Source: Dyadobacter pollutisoli | Lineage (GTDB): Bacteria > Bacteroidota > Bacteroidia > Cytophagales > Spirosomataceae | Direction: 5' to 3' | Assembly: GCF_026625565.1 (NCBI RefSeq) | Contig: NZ_CP112998.1 | Location: forward strand, 7,352,501-7,416,500 | DNA: 64,000 bases | Part shown: in pieces, positions 1-9,176 of the stretch | Numbering within the stretch: position 1 is the stretch's first letter | Layout of the letters: every line of letters begins with the position of its first letter | Program-made: the position numbers and the translations under genes | The notes under the pieces: model-generated | The model's input: only the letters and a program-made list of their open reading frames with translations | Database searches by the model: none | What the model was told of the DNA's origin: nothing

Positions 1-495
1 GACGCTAACCTGGGCAGGTATGTAGCTCATAAAACAGGCCGTGAAATGGTATTGTGGGATGGCGCGTGCATTGTCCACATTGATATATCAAGAGAAAAAC
101 TGAAACAACTCCGCGATGAAAATCCGGACGCATTGCTCATTGCCCACCCGGAATGCAAAGAAGACATTCTGATGCAGGCGGATTTTGTAAGCTCCACTAC
201 GGGTCTTTTGAAGTTTGTGAAAGAGTCGGAACATGAGAAATTCATCGTAGCGACAGAGGCTGGTATCCTGCACAAAATGAAGCAATCGGTACCTCACAAA
301 AAACTAATCCCCGCCCCAGGCTCCGACAATAATACCTGTGCTTGCTCCGAATGTCCTTACATGAAGATGAACACATTGGAAAAAGTGTATAACGCCCTGT
401 ACTATGAGCAGCCGGAGATTTTTGTTCCTGAGGATATCAGACTAAAAGCTTACGAGTCCGTGGCACGAATGCTTGAATTGAGTAAGGGAATATAG
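1..495 (+). CDS. nadA: Quinolinate synthase NadA, C-terminal part (5' end outside window)
   Basis: The open frame enters from the left edge and ends with TAG at 493-495, leaving 164 residues. NadA condenses iminoaspartate with dihydroxyacetone phosphate to quinolinate, the second step of aspartate-based NAD synthesis in the cytoplasm. The fragment starts in the conserved segment DANLGRYVA, followed by WDGACIVH, which carries one Cys ligand of the [4Fe-4S] cluster. CACSECPYMKMN near residue 115 carries the last cluster Cys and the family signature. The first cluster Cys and most of the N-terminal lobe lie outside the window. nadB follows in the same direction about 70 bp later, so the two are probably one NAD-synthesis operon. 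Confidence 0.95.
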   Translation, partial: DANLGRYVAHKTGREMVLWDGACIVHIDISREKLKQLRDENPDALLIAHPECKEDILMQADFVSSTTGLLKFVKESEHEKFIVATEAGILHKMKQSVPHKKLIPAPGSDNNTCACSECPYMKMNTLEKVYNALYYEQPEIFVPEDIRLKAYESVARMLELSKGI

Positions 496-564
496 TAAGA
501 GTTTAAAATAGACACCGCCCCGAAAGCTGACAGCCGAGTGCCGATGTCAATAAATATTAAGAAA

Positions 565-2139
565 ATGCCCCAATTTGATTTTCTGATTATTGGTTCGGGA
601 ATTGCCGGACTTAGCTATGCTGCTAAACTGGCCCGGCACTTTGATGGATTGAAGCAAGAAATTTCAATAGCTGTCATTACCAAAGTTCAGGCCGATGAAA
701 CCAACACCAAGTATGCCCAGGGAGGCATAGCGGTAGTTTGGGCAGAATCAGATTCATTTGAAAAGCATATCCAGGATACAATGGATGCGGGCGATGAGGT
801 CAACAAGCGCAATGTCGTTGAGATCGTAGTAAGGGAAGCGCCTGAGCGAATCCAGGAATTGATCGATTATGGAACCCGGTTTGACAAGGAACTGGGAGGA
901 GAATACGATCTGGCCAAAGAAGGCGGACATTCGGATCACCGGATTTTACATTTCAAAGACATTACCGGCGCTGAAATTGAACGGGCGTTGCTGGAAGAAG
1001 TCAACAGACATCAAAGCATTCAGATATTTACACATTACTATGCCGTAGAACTGATCACGCAACACCACTTGGGCGAAACAGTGTACCGCTACCGGGAGGA
1101 TATCAAATGTTTCGGAGCTTATGTGCTGAACAGACAAACTGGCGAGGTAGAGAAATTTCTTGCTAAAACCACTATGCTCGCTACCGGCGGCATTGGCAAC
1201 ATTTATCAGAGTACTACCAATCCAACCATTGCAACCGGCGATGGTATTGCTATGGCTTATCGCGCGAAAGGAATTTGTGATAACATGGAATTCATCCAGT
1301 TTCATCCCACCAGCTTTTACCAACCCGGTCAAAAACCGTCTTTCCTGATTTCGGAAGCGGTCCGTGGCTTCGGTGGGATTTTGAAAAGGGCCGACGGGAG
1401 CACATTCATGGAAAACTATGATAGCAGGCTTTCTCTCGCCCCCCGCGATATCGTTGCAAGGGCGATTGACTCCGAAATGAAGAAAAACGGGGTTGATCAC
1501 GTTTATCTGGACGTTCGTCATTGTGATTATGAAAAATTCCTGGAACACTTCCCAAATATCACTGAGTACTGCCTGCAACAAGGGATTGACGTACGAAAAG
1601 ATATGATCCCAGTAGTTCCGGCGCAACATTATTTGTGTGGTGGTGTGAAGGTAAATGAGTGGGGGAAAACTAATATCAATTTTCTATATGCGGTAGGAGA
1701 ATGTGCCTGTACGGGCCTGCACGGATCAAACCGTTTAGCTTCTAATTCATTGCTGGAAGCAGTGGTGTTTGGTCACCGTGCTTATGAAAGTACTGTTGCA
1801 GATTTCGAAGCCGCTGTAACGCCTGACAACATTCCTGAATGGGATGATTCGGGTACGACACATCCCGAAGAACAGGTTCTCGTCACTGAGATGACACGGG
1901 AGCTCAATAGTATCATGTCAAATTATGTGGGTATCGTACGCACCGATCGCAGGATGAAAAGGGCTTATGATCGTTTGGAACTGCTGCATGAAGAGCACGA
2001 GCAGCTTTATCGTGAATCAAAAGTGTCGGTTGCCATCTGCGAGCTGCGGAATATGATCTCAGTTTCTTACCTGATCATTAAAATGGCAATGGCCCGACGC
2101 GAGAACATCGGGCTGCACTACAATTCAGATCATGTCTAG
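565..2139 (+). CDS. nadB: L-aspartate oxidase NadB
   Basis: Flavoenzyme that oxidises L-aspartate to iminoaspartate, the substrate handed to NadA. From ATG 565 it is 524 residues, the usual family length. The N-terminal FAD-binding loop IIGSGIAGLSYA sits at about residues 8-19. QGGIAVVW, ATGGIGNIYQ and the succinate-dehydrogenase-like signature HGSNRLASNSLLEAV near residue 390 mark the flavoprotein fold. In-frame GTG 538 and ATG 544 are also possible starts; 565 is preferred because homologues begin just before the FAD loop. Its TAG stop shares the tetranucleotide CTAG (2136-2139) with the stop of the convergent gene. Confidence 0.95.
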   Translation: MPQFDFLIIGSGIAGLSYAAKLARHFDGLKQEISIAVITKVQADETNTKYAQGGIAVVWAESDSFEKHIQDTMDAGDEVNKRNVVEIVVREAPERIQELIDYGTRFDKELGGEYDLAKEGGHSDHRILHFKDITGAEIERALLEEVNRHQSIQIFTHYYAVELITQHHLGETVYRYREDIKCFGAYVLNRQTGEVEKFLAKTTMLATGGIGNIYQSTTNPTIATGDGIAMAYRAKGICDNMEFIQFHPTSFYQPGQKPSFLISEAVRGFGGILKRADGSTFMENYDSRLSLAPRDIVARAIDSEMKKNGVDHVYLDVRHCDYEKFLEHFPNITEYCLQQGIDVRKDMIPVVPAQHYLCGGVKVNEWGKTNINFLYAVGECACTGLHGSNRLASNSLLEAVVFGHRAYESTVADFEAAVTPDNIPEWDDSGTTHPEEQVLVTEMTRELNSIMSNYVGIVRTDRRMKRAYDRLELLHEEHEQLYRESKVSVAICELRNMISVSYLIIKMAMARRENIGLHYNSDHV

Positions 2140-3485
2140 TTTCGGGCGACTGTTTCTCTATTTTTTCTGGTAACGGCTCTTTGCCAAACGTTTTCTCCAA
2201 TCTTCTCGCCAAGATGGGTCCCTTCCTCAACGCCGTCGCGGTAGTGGATACCGCCATATACCCTGCTGATGGAAGCGTCCCAATAAGCCTCCTCGAACGA
2301 TTTAAATGATTTCACCCCTCTACCGTATTTCTTTTCGGTAGTATCAGTGAAAGCAACATTCGCGCCCATCAAATGCGTGAGTATAGTACCGCAGGCTGCT
2401 GATATGGAACTATGTCCGCTCACGTATTCTGGGAATGCGGGCGTTTCGAGGAATGGTCGCCAATTTGGGTCCCAGTTGTTATTGATAACCGTTTCCGGGC
2501 GGATACGTACAGTCCTGTATTTCTCGTCCCAGCAAGCGACAAATGCGTCATATATCGACAATGCACCCAGTGTATATGCTTCGGTTGCCTGCATAAGATT
2601 CAGCTTTTTGTCGGTGGTAACCGTTTTGACAATAGCTAGCCAGTGGCCGGCAGGGGTCATTTTTTTATTGGCAAACATGGCATGGCCCACTACATTGGTG
2701 ACGAAAGCATTGTCGTCCCAGAAAAAAGCAGTAGCCTTTTGCTCCTCGGTCAGTTTGTTGCCAATGTTGTACACTTCCATTGTAAGCTGCATAAACTTGC
2801 TATTCTTGCTGAGGTCGTATTTCGCTGGTGGTGGGCAGCGGAATTGCGTCACCGAATCCAATGCGAACGTTCTTACAGTGTTCCACATAGGTTCACAGGC
2901 GTCCGCGTATGCAGGAGGAGTTGGTACCCAGGTTCCTGGCAAATTTGTAACCGTGTAGCGATAACCGCGTATTTCCTTGTAATGATCTTTGGAAGCATAA
3001 GCGAGCACATGTTTCGCAACAGAATCACCATAGGCGATCGAGCGGTTATAGACGTCTTCAGGAATGCCCATATCCTGGTACTTTTCAAACAGGCCTTTTT
3101 CATAGGCGTCCCACATATTGCCGGAAAACGTAAGCGTCCGTCCTACTACGCTGAAAGCCTTTATACTAGCCAGCGGAAAACAGTAAGCGAGTGATGAATC
3201 CGGTTTAAGCGGGGCTTCGAATTTCACCAGTTGACCACCAAGCGATTGGTATTCGGGATAGCCCGGTACCAGCGCTTCGTAAGCCGCCAGAAAGGAATAT
3301 CCGTAAATCCTGCTAGCCACAGGCGGTTTAAAAATATCATGTATAATGACATCCGTCAGGTGGGTAGTGGTTTCGTGGAAGAGTTTCGGATCAGCGGCTT
3401 TGGAATTATATTCTTCCTGAGACACATTTTTCTTGCAACCATAAATTGTCACAAGCAATACGAAGGAGAGTAAACGGAATTTCAT
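2136..3485 (-). CDS. Vanadium-dependent haloperoxidase/PAP2-superfamily lipoprotein (first paralogue)
   Basis: Predicted outer lipoprotein of 449 residues from the start at 3485; an upstream in-frame ATG at 3503 would only lengthen the signal. The signal peptide ends in lipobox YGC followed by KK. The three PAP2/vanadium-haloperoxidase phosphate or vanadate motifs are visible: K-x6-RP in EKYRTVRIRPE, SGH in FPEYVSGHSSI, and SR-x5-H in SRVYGGIHYRD. The Asp of the last motif is at H+3 and not at H+4 as in chloroperoxidase. Known relatives oxidise halides or hydrolyse phosphate esters; the substrate cannot be read from sequence. A clear paralogue lies at 12550-13857, on the other side of the SusCD operon. 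Confidence 0.8.
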   Translation of the reverse strand: MKFRLLSFVLLVTIYGCKKNVSQEEYNSKAADPKLFHETTTHLTDVIIHDIFKPPVASRIYGYSFLAAYEALVPGYPEYQSLGGQLVKFEAPLKPDSSLAYCFPLASIKAFSVVGRTLTFSGNMWDAYEKGLFEKYQDMGIPEDVYNRSIAYGDSVAKHVLAYASKDHYKEIRGYRYTVTNLPGTWVPTPPAYADACEPMWNTVRTFALDSVTQFRCPPPAKYDLSKNSKFMQLTMEVYNIGNKLTEEQKATAFFWDDNAFVTNVVGHAMFANKKMTPAGHWLAIVKTVTTDKKLNLMQATEAYTLGALSIYDAFVACWDEKYRTVRIRPETVINNNWDPNWRPFLETPAFPEYVSGHSSISAACGTILTHLMGANVAFTDTTEKKYGRGVKSFKSFEEAYWDASISRVYGGIHYRDGVEEGTHLGEKIGENVWQRAVTRKNRETVARN

Positions 3486-3674
3486 TCTGATAAGAAAAGT
3501 CAAACGCTATGGATATAATGACGAAGATAAGGAAGAAATAGAATTAGCCCTAAATATGTATAAAAGAATGATTTATTGTAACTTATATATTACTAACAAT
3601 AACAATTTTCGCTTAAACCGCATTATTTATTGTTATTTTTTAAGAATGCATATTCTAAATCCGTGAAAGCTTTT

Positions 3675-3703
3675 TTTTGTAAGATATTTAATATCTTTTT
3701 GTA
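3675..3703. promoter_or_regulatory. Possible operator: dyad flanked by direct repeats
   Basis: AAGATAT-TTA-ATATCTT forms a perfect inverted repeat, and the 8-mer TTTTTGTA occurs on both sides, 21 bp apart, which is two helical turns. The arrangement is what a dimeric regulator would bind, but the region is very AT-rich and chance cannot be excluded. Confidence 0.3.
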
Positions 3704-3788
3704 CAATCAAGCGAGTTTATGAGTAAATTTGGTACTTATCGTACATCACTCTGTAAAATACGAATGTAATTGTGTATGATTCACACAG

Positions 3789-3796
3789 TAATTTTG
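3789..3796 (+). promoter_or_regulatory. Candidate -7 promoter element for susC (TAATTTTG)
   Basis: Matches the Bacteroidetes -7 consensus TAnnTTTG exactly, with a TTG at 3770-3772 sixteen bases upstream as a possible -33 element. It would give a leader of about 180 nt before susC. The spacing is shorter than the usual 19 or so, so this is tentative. Confidence 0.35.
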
Positions 3797-3978
3797 AATG
3801 ACTCACTTGATGTAAAAACTCACTCTAATAAAATTCATATGTAAAAACTTTCCGAACGACTCTTTACTTCTCGCTCGACTGGTTTCCCGTGTGGAGGCCA
3901 ATGGTTGACTCTACGTTCCGTGCTTATACGGTTAAGCAAATCATCTTACTACCAATTATTTAATTTAACATTTAATCT

Positions 3979-6900
3979 ATGAGATTTTCTACTGGATGGA
4001 TACCTCGTGCATCATCACGAAGTGTTTTTTCTCTTTTTCTGATCCTTGCCACTGCTATGGGCGCATTCGCACAGAATGCAATCAAGGGGAAGATCAAAGA
4101 CGAACAAGGACAGTCGCTGCCTGGCGTTAGTGTTGTCGTTAAAGGCACCACCGCAGGTACTGTTTCGGATAATGAAGGAAATTATACCGTTAACGCCGAC
4201 AGAAACTCTACGCTTGTATTTTCATTTATCGGATACCTGACGCAGGAGATCGCGATAGGAAGCAAAAATAGCCTGGACGTAACACTTGCTGCTGATACGA
4301 AGGCATTGGAAGAGGTTGTCGTGGTGGGTTACGGTACTGCTAAAAAAGCTACACTGACTGGATCAGTAACAGCTGTAAAAGGTGCTGAACTTCAAAAAGC
4401 ACCGGCAGCCAACCTTTCAAATACATTAGGCGGACGTCTTCCGGGTGTATCAACGGTACAGTCCAGCGGAGAACCAGGATATGACGGCTCTGCCATTCGT
4501 ATCCGTGGAACCAACTCCTTGGGTAACAGCAACGCACTGATCGTTGTGGATGGTGTTCCTAACCGTAGTGGTGGTTTGGACCGTATCAATCCGGCTGATA
4601 TCGAAAGTATCTCAGTATTGAAAGATGCTGCTGCTGCAATTTACGGTTCACGCGCCGGTAACGGGGTTATCCTGATTACTACCAAACGCGGTAAAACTGG
4701 TAAACCACAATTGTCGTACGACATGAACTTCGGTTTGTCACAACCAACACGTACGCCTGAAATGTCAAATGCATCTGAGTATGCCACGATCCGTAATGAA
4801 TTGCAGATCTACGACAACCTTCCGGTTGGCGAATGGCAAGGGGCATTAACCGGCTTTAACACAACAGGTTCTTACAAAAGAGTTGACAACGGAAACGTGA
4901 TCAATGCCGTGTTCAGCCCGGATGATATGAAGAAATTCGCGGACGGTACCGATCCTTTCCTGCATCCAAATACAGACTGGTATGGTTCAGTTCTTAGAAA
5001 TTGGGCTCCTCAGCAACGTCATAATGTGCAGCTGACAGGTGGTAGCGAGAACATTAAATACCTTGCTTCGTTGGGCCACATCAATCAGGATGGTTACTAT
5101 GTCAACTCTGCAACGGGTTACAAGCAGTATGATATGCGTATCAACCTTGATACCAAGATCAACAAATATGTAACTGCAAATCTCGGCCTTACACTGCGTG
5201 AGGAATTCCGTCACTTCCCTTCCGGTGGTAACGGTGCGGGTGCAATTTTCCGGATGTTGATGCGTGGTAAGCCTACAGAAATCGCTATCTGGCCAGACGG
5301 TCGTCCGGGCCCGGATATCGAAAATGGTCAGAACCCAGCTGTTATCACTACCAATACAACTGGTTATAACAATGACAAAAGAGACTATATCCAAACAAAC
5401 GGAGGTCTTGAAATTCAGATTCCAGGTATTACCGGCTTGAAAGTCAATGTGATGGCAGCTTTGGATAAGCAGCACCGCCGCCAGAAAAACTTTGAAACTC
5501 CCTGGACATTGTATTTCTGGGACAAAAAGACTTACGAAGCGGATGGAAAAACTCCTTTCCTGACTGGAACCGTACGTTCTACATTCAAAGATCCACGCTT
5601 GACAGAGAGCTCGTCACAGGAATTATCTGTTCAGCTGACAGGTCAGGTTTCTTATGAAAAGACCTTCGGCGGACATAATTTTAACGTAATGGGTGGTATC
5701 CAACGTGAGAAAGTGGACGGAGACGGTTTCTTCGCTTTCCGCCGCTATTTTATCTCTCCGGTTGTGGATCAGCTTTTCGCTGGTGGAACTGCTGAACAAA
5801 ACATCGGTAACATTGACCTCTTCAGAAGAGCACGTTTAAGTTATTTCGGACGTGCAGGTTACAACTTTAAAGAAAAATACCTTGCTGAATTCCTTTGGCG
5901 TGTAGATGGCTCATACGTGTTCCCAAAACAAGGTCGTTTCGGCTTCTTCCCTGGGGTATCTGCCGGATGGAGAATTTCGGAAGAAGGTTTCTGGAAAAAC
6001 AGCGTTTCACGTTACGTGAACAATGTCAAAATCCGTGGTTCATGGGGACAAATGGGTGCTGAGCCTTACTTCCTTGGAACCGAGAGCCTGGCGGAATATC
6101 AATACTTGTCAACAATGGGCTTTGGTAGCTACATTATCAACGATCAGGTGGCGAAAACCTTACTTGAATCACGTGTGGCCAACAACAGCTTCACATGGGA
6201 AGTTGCGAACAACTCTAACTTCGGTATCGAAGGAACATTGCTGAACGATAAGTTGGCATTCGAATTTGACTACTTTGTTAACAACCGTTCTAACATCCTG
6301 ATCCCAAAAGTAGGTTCTACTCCTTCATCTGCTGGTATCGACGGAAAACTTCCTCCTCAAAACTTGGGTAAACTGCAAAACAAAGGATGGGAATTCAAAG
6401 TTAGCTACGATAACAACATCGACGATTTCACCTACTCTGTTAGTGTAAATGGTGGTTATGCTAAAAATAAGATCAAGTTCTGGGATGAAACTCCGGGAGC
6501 ACCTTCTTATCAGCGTTCAACCGGAATGCCTTACGGTTCTTTCCTTGTTTACCAATTCGACGGTGTGTTTAAAGATCAAGGCGAAGTCGATGCCAATAAA
6601 CTTGATTACTCACCAATTACAGGAAACCTGAGACCTGGCGATATGAAATTTCAGGATATAAATGGTGACGGCAAAATCAGTGCTGATGACCGTATCCGTT
6701 CTGAAAAAGTACAACGTCCATGGTTTACTGGTGGTGCTTCTATCAACCTGGGCTACAAATCATTCGATTTGTCAGTTTTGATGCAGGGAACATTGGGCGG
6801 CTTGCAGCTGGTGGGTCTGACAGAATCAGGTGACATTGGAAACTATCTGAAGTATGACTATGATCACCGCTGGACTATTGACAATCCTACCAACGATTAC

Positions 6901-7197
6901 CCACGTTTGACCAACCGTAACAACCGTTACTACACCAACACAGGTCAGGCTGGTTTCAACAATTACTTCCTGAAAAGCAACAACTATCTCCGTGTTAAAA
7001 ACATCGAATTGGGATACAACCTGCCTTCGGAAATCGGTTCGAAAATTGGTTTGGGTAGTTTCAGAGTTTACGTAAACGGTCTTAACCTGTTCACCTTTGA
7101 TAAAATCAAGGTTTGGGATCCTGAGGCAACTACTAACAGTGGCCAGTACTATCCTCAGTCAAGAGTTATCAACGCAGGTATCCGTGTAGCATTTTAA
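3979..7197 (+). CDS. SusC/RagA-family TonB-dependent outer-membrane receptor
   Basis: At 1072 residues this is a full-length SusC-type receptor. A signal peptide ends near residue 31 (GAFAQ). A carboxypeptidase-regulatory-like beta-sandwich follows (about 34-115, with GVSVVVKGTTAGT). The sequence EEVVVVGYGT marks the TonB-box/SusC signature, then comes the plug (about 120-235, RIRGTNSLGNSNALIVVDGV and ITTKRGK), and the rest is a 22-strand-type barrel ending in IRVAF. With the SusD-like protein 12 bp downstream it should form a pedal-bin importer for a glycan, peptide or similar nutrient, energised by TonB. Nothing nearby fixes the ligand. There are no sugar-cleaving enzymes in this operon. 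Confidence 0.93.
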   Translation: MRFSTGWIPRASSRSVFSLFLILATAMGAFAQNAIKGKIKDEQGQSLPGVSVVVKGTTAGTVSDNEGNYTVNADRNSTLVFSFIGYLTQEIAIGSKNSLDVTLAADTKALEEVVVVGYGTAKKATLTGSVTAVKGAELQKAPAANLSNTLGGRLPGVSTVQSSGEPGYDGSAIRIRGTNSLGNSNALIVVDGVPNRSGGLDRINPADIESISVLKDAAAAIYGSRAGNGVILITTKRGKTGKPQLSYDMNFGLSQPTRTPEMSNASEYATIRNELQIYDNLPVGEWQGALTGFNTTGSYKRVDNGNVINAVFSPDDMKKFADGTDPFLHPNTDWYGSVLRNWAPQQRHNVQLTGGSENIKYLASLGHINQDGYYVNSATGYKQYDMRINLDTKINKYVTANLGLTLREEFRHFPSGGNGAGAIFRMLMRGKPTEIAIWPDGRPGPDIENGQNPAVITTNTTGYNNDKRDYIQTNGGLEIQIPGITGLKVNVMAALDKQHRRQKNFETPWTLYFWDKKTYEADGKTPFLTGTVRSTFKDPRLTESSSQELSVQLTGQVSYEKTFGGHNFNVMGGIQREKVDGDGFFAFRRYFISPVVDQLFAGGTAEQNIGNIDLFRRARLSYFGRAGYNFKEKYLAEFLWRVDGSYVFPKQGRFGFFPGVSAGWRISEEGFWKNSVSRYVNNVKIRGSWGQMGAEPYFLGTESLAEYQYLSTMGFGSYIINDQVAKTLLESRVANNSFTWEVANNSNFGIEGTLLNDKLAFEFDYFVNNRSNILIPKVGSTPSSAGIDGKLPPQNLGKLQNKGWEFKVSYDNNIDDFTYSVSVNGGYAKNKIKFWDETPGAPSYQRSTGMPYGSFLVYQFDGVFKDQGEVDANKLDYSPITGNLRPGDMKFQDINGDGKISADDRIRSEKVQRPWFTGGASINLGYKSFDLSVLMQGTLGGLQLVGLTESGDIGNYLKYDYDHRWTIDNPTNDYPRLTNRNNRYYTNTGQAGFNNYFLKSNNYLRVKNIELGYNLPSEIGSKIGLGSFRVYVNGLNLFTFDKIKVWDPEATTNSGQYYPQSRVINAGIRVAF

Positions 7198-7209
7198 CGA
7201 AAAAGAAAT

Positions 7210-9090
7210 ATGAAATTGAAATATAAAAGTTTATTAGTTGTTGCCCTGATGGCTGCCGGTGGCTTATCGTCATGCGATACTGATTTTCTCGATGTAACTC
7301 CACCGACAGAAATTCCAGGCGATGCAGTCTGGGGAGACGGTGCACTTTCAGAGGGTTTTGTAACAGGTATTTACGCAGGACTTCAGCAGGGTGGGTTCAG
7401 CGAGCAAATGCTTGCTTCACTTACTGACGAGGCTGTGTTTACCCATACAGGACGGAATATTAACACGGTCAATGAAGGGAGTTTGAGTCCTTCAAACCTG
7501 GGCTGGGTCGACAATACCTATGGCTGGGGACCTATGTATACTTACATTCGTGCGGCTAACCTTGCCATTCAAAATCTCGGGAAAGCTACTTTTACTGATG
7601 AAACGTTAAAAGCACGTTTGAAAGGTGAGGCGTATTTCATGCGCGGCTACTACTACCAGCAGCTTTTGCGCTACTACGGTTCTGTACCTTTGATCAAGAA
7701 GCCGTATGCATTGAATGAAGATTATTCTATAACACGGAATACCTACGATGAATGCGTAAAATCTATCGTAAACGACCTTGACAGCGCCGCTTTATTGCTG
7801 GATGGAAAAGCAACTGTGAAAGGTCGGGCAACAAAAATTGCTGCCCTGTCGCTTAAATCACGTGTGCTGCTTTATGCTGCGAGTGATCTTCATGATATGC
7901 CAACAGCCAAAGCCAAGTCTACAGTATTATCGGGCTTCCCAAATCCTGAGTTTCTTGGGTATGTATCGGGAGACCGTAACGCACGCTGGATGGCAGCTCA
8001 GGCAGCCGCGAAAGCTGCTCTGGATGCCAGCAATGGTGGTTATAAACTAACTTTGACAGGTCCCGTTTCTCCCGCGGAAGGTCAGGCTAACTACATTGCA
8101 TTGGCTATGGCTGGCGCAAGCGGGGATAAAGCCATTGATCCTACCGGAGCCAATGACCTGATTTTTGGAAGGTATTTTACCCCAAGTTTTGGTGAAGGTG
8201 CCCGTCAGACAGGTTTGAACAACGGACCTAACGGATACCATAACTGGGCTGGAAACACGCCAATCGGAACATTGGTGGATGACTATGAGATGATGGACGG
8301 AACACCATTCGCGTGGACTAATCCAACACACAAAGCCAACCCGTACGTTAACCGTGATCCACGTTTCTATGCAACAGTAATGTATGACGGCGCTAACTGG
8401 AAACCGCGTCCTTCCGATGCAAAAGATCCTGCTAACCAAATCCAGACAGGTGCTTACGACCTTTTGGATGACAAAGGGGCATTGATCAACCGTAAAGGAT
8501 TGGATACGCGCAGCAGCTCAATAGAAGACTGGAATGGTAGCCGCACAGGTTATTATATGCGCAAGTTCATCGATCCAAATCCGTCTTTGTATGACAATAC
8601 CGATCGTCAGAACATTCCTTGGCCTTTCCTTCGCGTAACTGAGGTGGTGTTCAACTATATCGAGGCAAGCATTGAGGTTGGCCAGGAGGCTGTTGCGTTG
8701 GAATGGCTTAACAAAATTCGTTTCCGTGCAGGTATGCCAGCGGTAAAAGCCACCGGCGCAGCCTTGAAAGAAGCTTACCGTAAGGAAAAACGCATTGAAA
8801 TGTCTTACGAGGAGCAGCGTTACCACGATGCACGTCGCTGGATGATCGCCCCGACTACGCTCGGAAGACCACTGCAGTACATCAACGTATTGGGTAAATT
8901 CAAGGCTGGAAAGTCGATGAAAGAGCCATATCACTACGACACGAGCGTTTACGATTACACTTATACTCCGGTAGAGGAAAAATCGCACGAAAACCGTACC
9001 TGGGTCGACAAAATGTACTATCGTCCGTTCAGTCGTGATGAAATCAACAGAAATGCTAAACTGGTCCAAAATCCAGGTTATGACAAATAA
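7210..9090 (+). CDS. SusD/RagB-family nutrient-binding outer-membrane lipoprotein
   Basis: 626 residues, starting 12 bp after susC. The signal peptide ends in lipobox LSSC (Cys21 or 22), followed by the DTDFLDVTPP start typical of SusD proteins. TPR-like helices carry the conserved motif RGYYYQQLLRYYGSVPLI near residue 145. The C-terminal half has FNYIEASIEVG and RIEMSYEEQRYHDARRW, the standard RagB/SusD end. It should cap the SusC barrel at the cell surface and bind the ligand first. A strong terminator follows 30 bp after the stop. Confidence 0.93.
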   Translation: MKLKYKSLLVVALMAAGGLSSCDTDFLDVTPPTEIPGDAVWGDGALSEGFVTGIYAGLQQGGFSEQMLASLTDEAVFTHTGRNINTVNEGSLSPSNLGWVDNTYGWGPMYTYIRAANLAIQNLGKATFTDETLKARLKGEAYFMRGYYYQQLLRYYGSVPLIKKPYALNEDYSITRNTYDECVKSIVNDLDSAALLLDGKATVKGRATKIAALSLKSRVLLYAASDLHDMPTAKAKSTVLSGFPNPEFLGYVSGDRNARWMAAQAAAKAALDASNGGYKLTLTGPVSPAEGQANYIALAMAGASGDKAIDPTGANDLIFGRYFTPSFGEGARQTGLNNGPNGYHNWAGNTPIGTLVDDYEMMDGTPFAWTNPTHKANPYVNRDPRFYATVMYDGANWKPRPSDAKDPANQIQTGAYDLLDDKGALINRKGLDTRSSSIEDWNGSRTGYYMRKFIDPNPSLYDNTDRQNIPWPFLRVTEVVFNYIEASIEVGQEAVALEWLNKIRFRAGMPAVKATGAALKEAYRKEKRIEMSYEEQRYHDARRWMIAPTTLGRPLQYINVLGKFKAGKSMKEPYHYDTSVYDYTYTPVEEKSHENRTWVDKMYYRPFSRDEINRNAKLVQNPGYDK

Positions 9091-9120
9091 CTAGTTATTC
9101 CTTTAATGCCTAATTTTACA

Positions 9121-9160
9121 GAAACTATGTCTTCACTTGGAAGGCATAGTTTCTTTTTTC
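9121..9160 (+). terminator. Rho-independent terminator after susD
   Basis: A 14-bp stem (9121-9134 with 9140-9153, one G-U pair) closes a 5-nt loop ACTTG and is followed at once by TTTTTTC. It ends only 17 bp before the next start codon, so the downstream lipoprotein gene is either read through at reduced level or has a promoter inside this stretch. Confidence 0.85.
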
Positions 9161-9176
9161 TTTTCAACGTGCCTAT

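Larger units (their letters stand above)
3486..3978. other. AT-rich divergent intergenic region upstream of susC
   Basis: About 490 bp without a credible gene, lying between two divergently transcribed genes. It holds a perfect 7-bp dyad (AAGATAT/ATATCTT, 3681-3697), two direct copies of TTTTTGTA 21 bp apart that flank that dyad (3675-3682 and 3696-3703), and a candidate -7 promoter element at 3789. The last 130 bp are less AT-rich and form the long leader of susC. This is the natural place for control of both the PAP2-type lipoprotein and the SusCD operon. Confidence 0.6.

Noticed and set aside
946..1629. 227-residue ORF antisense to nadB
   Set aside because: It is a shadow of nadB; the sense strand carries all aspartate-oxidase motifs.
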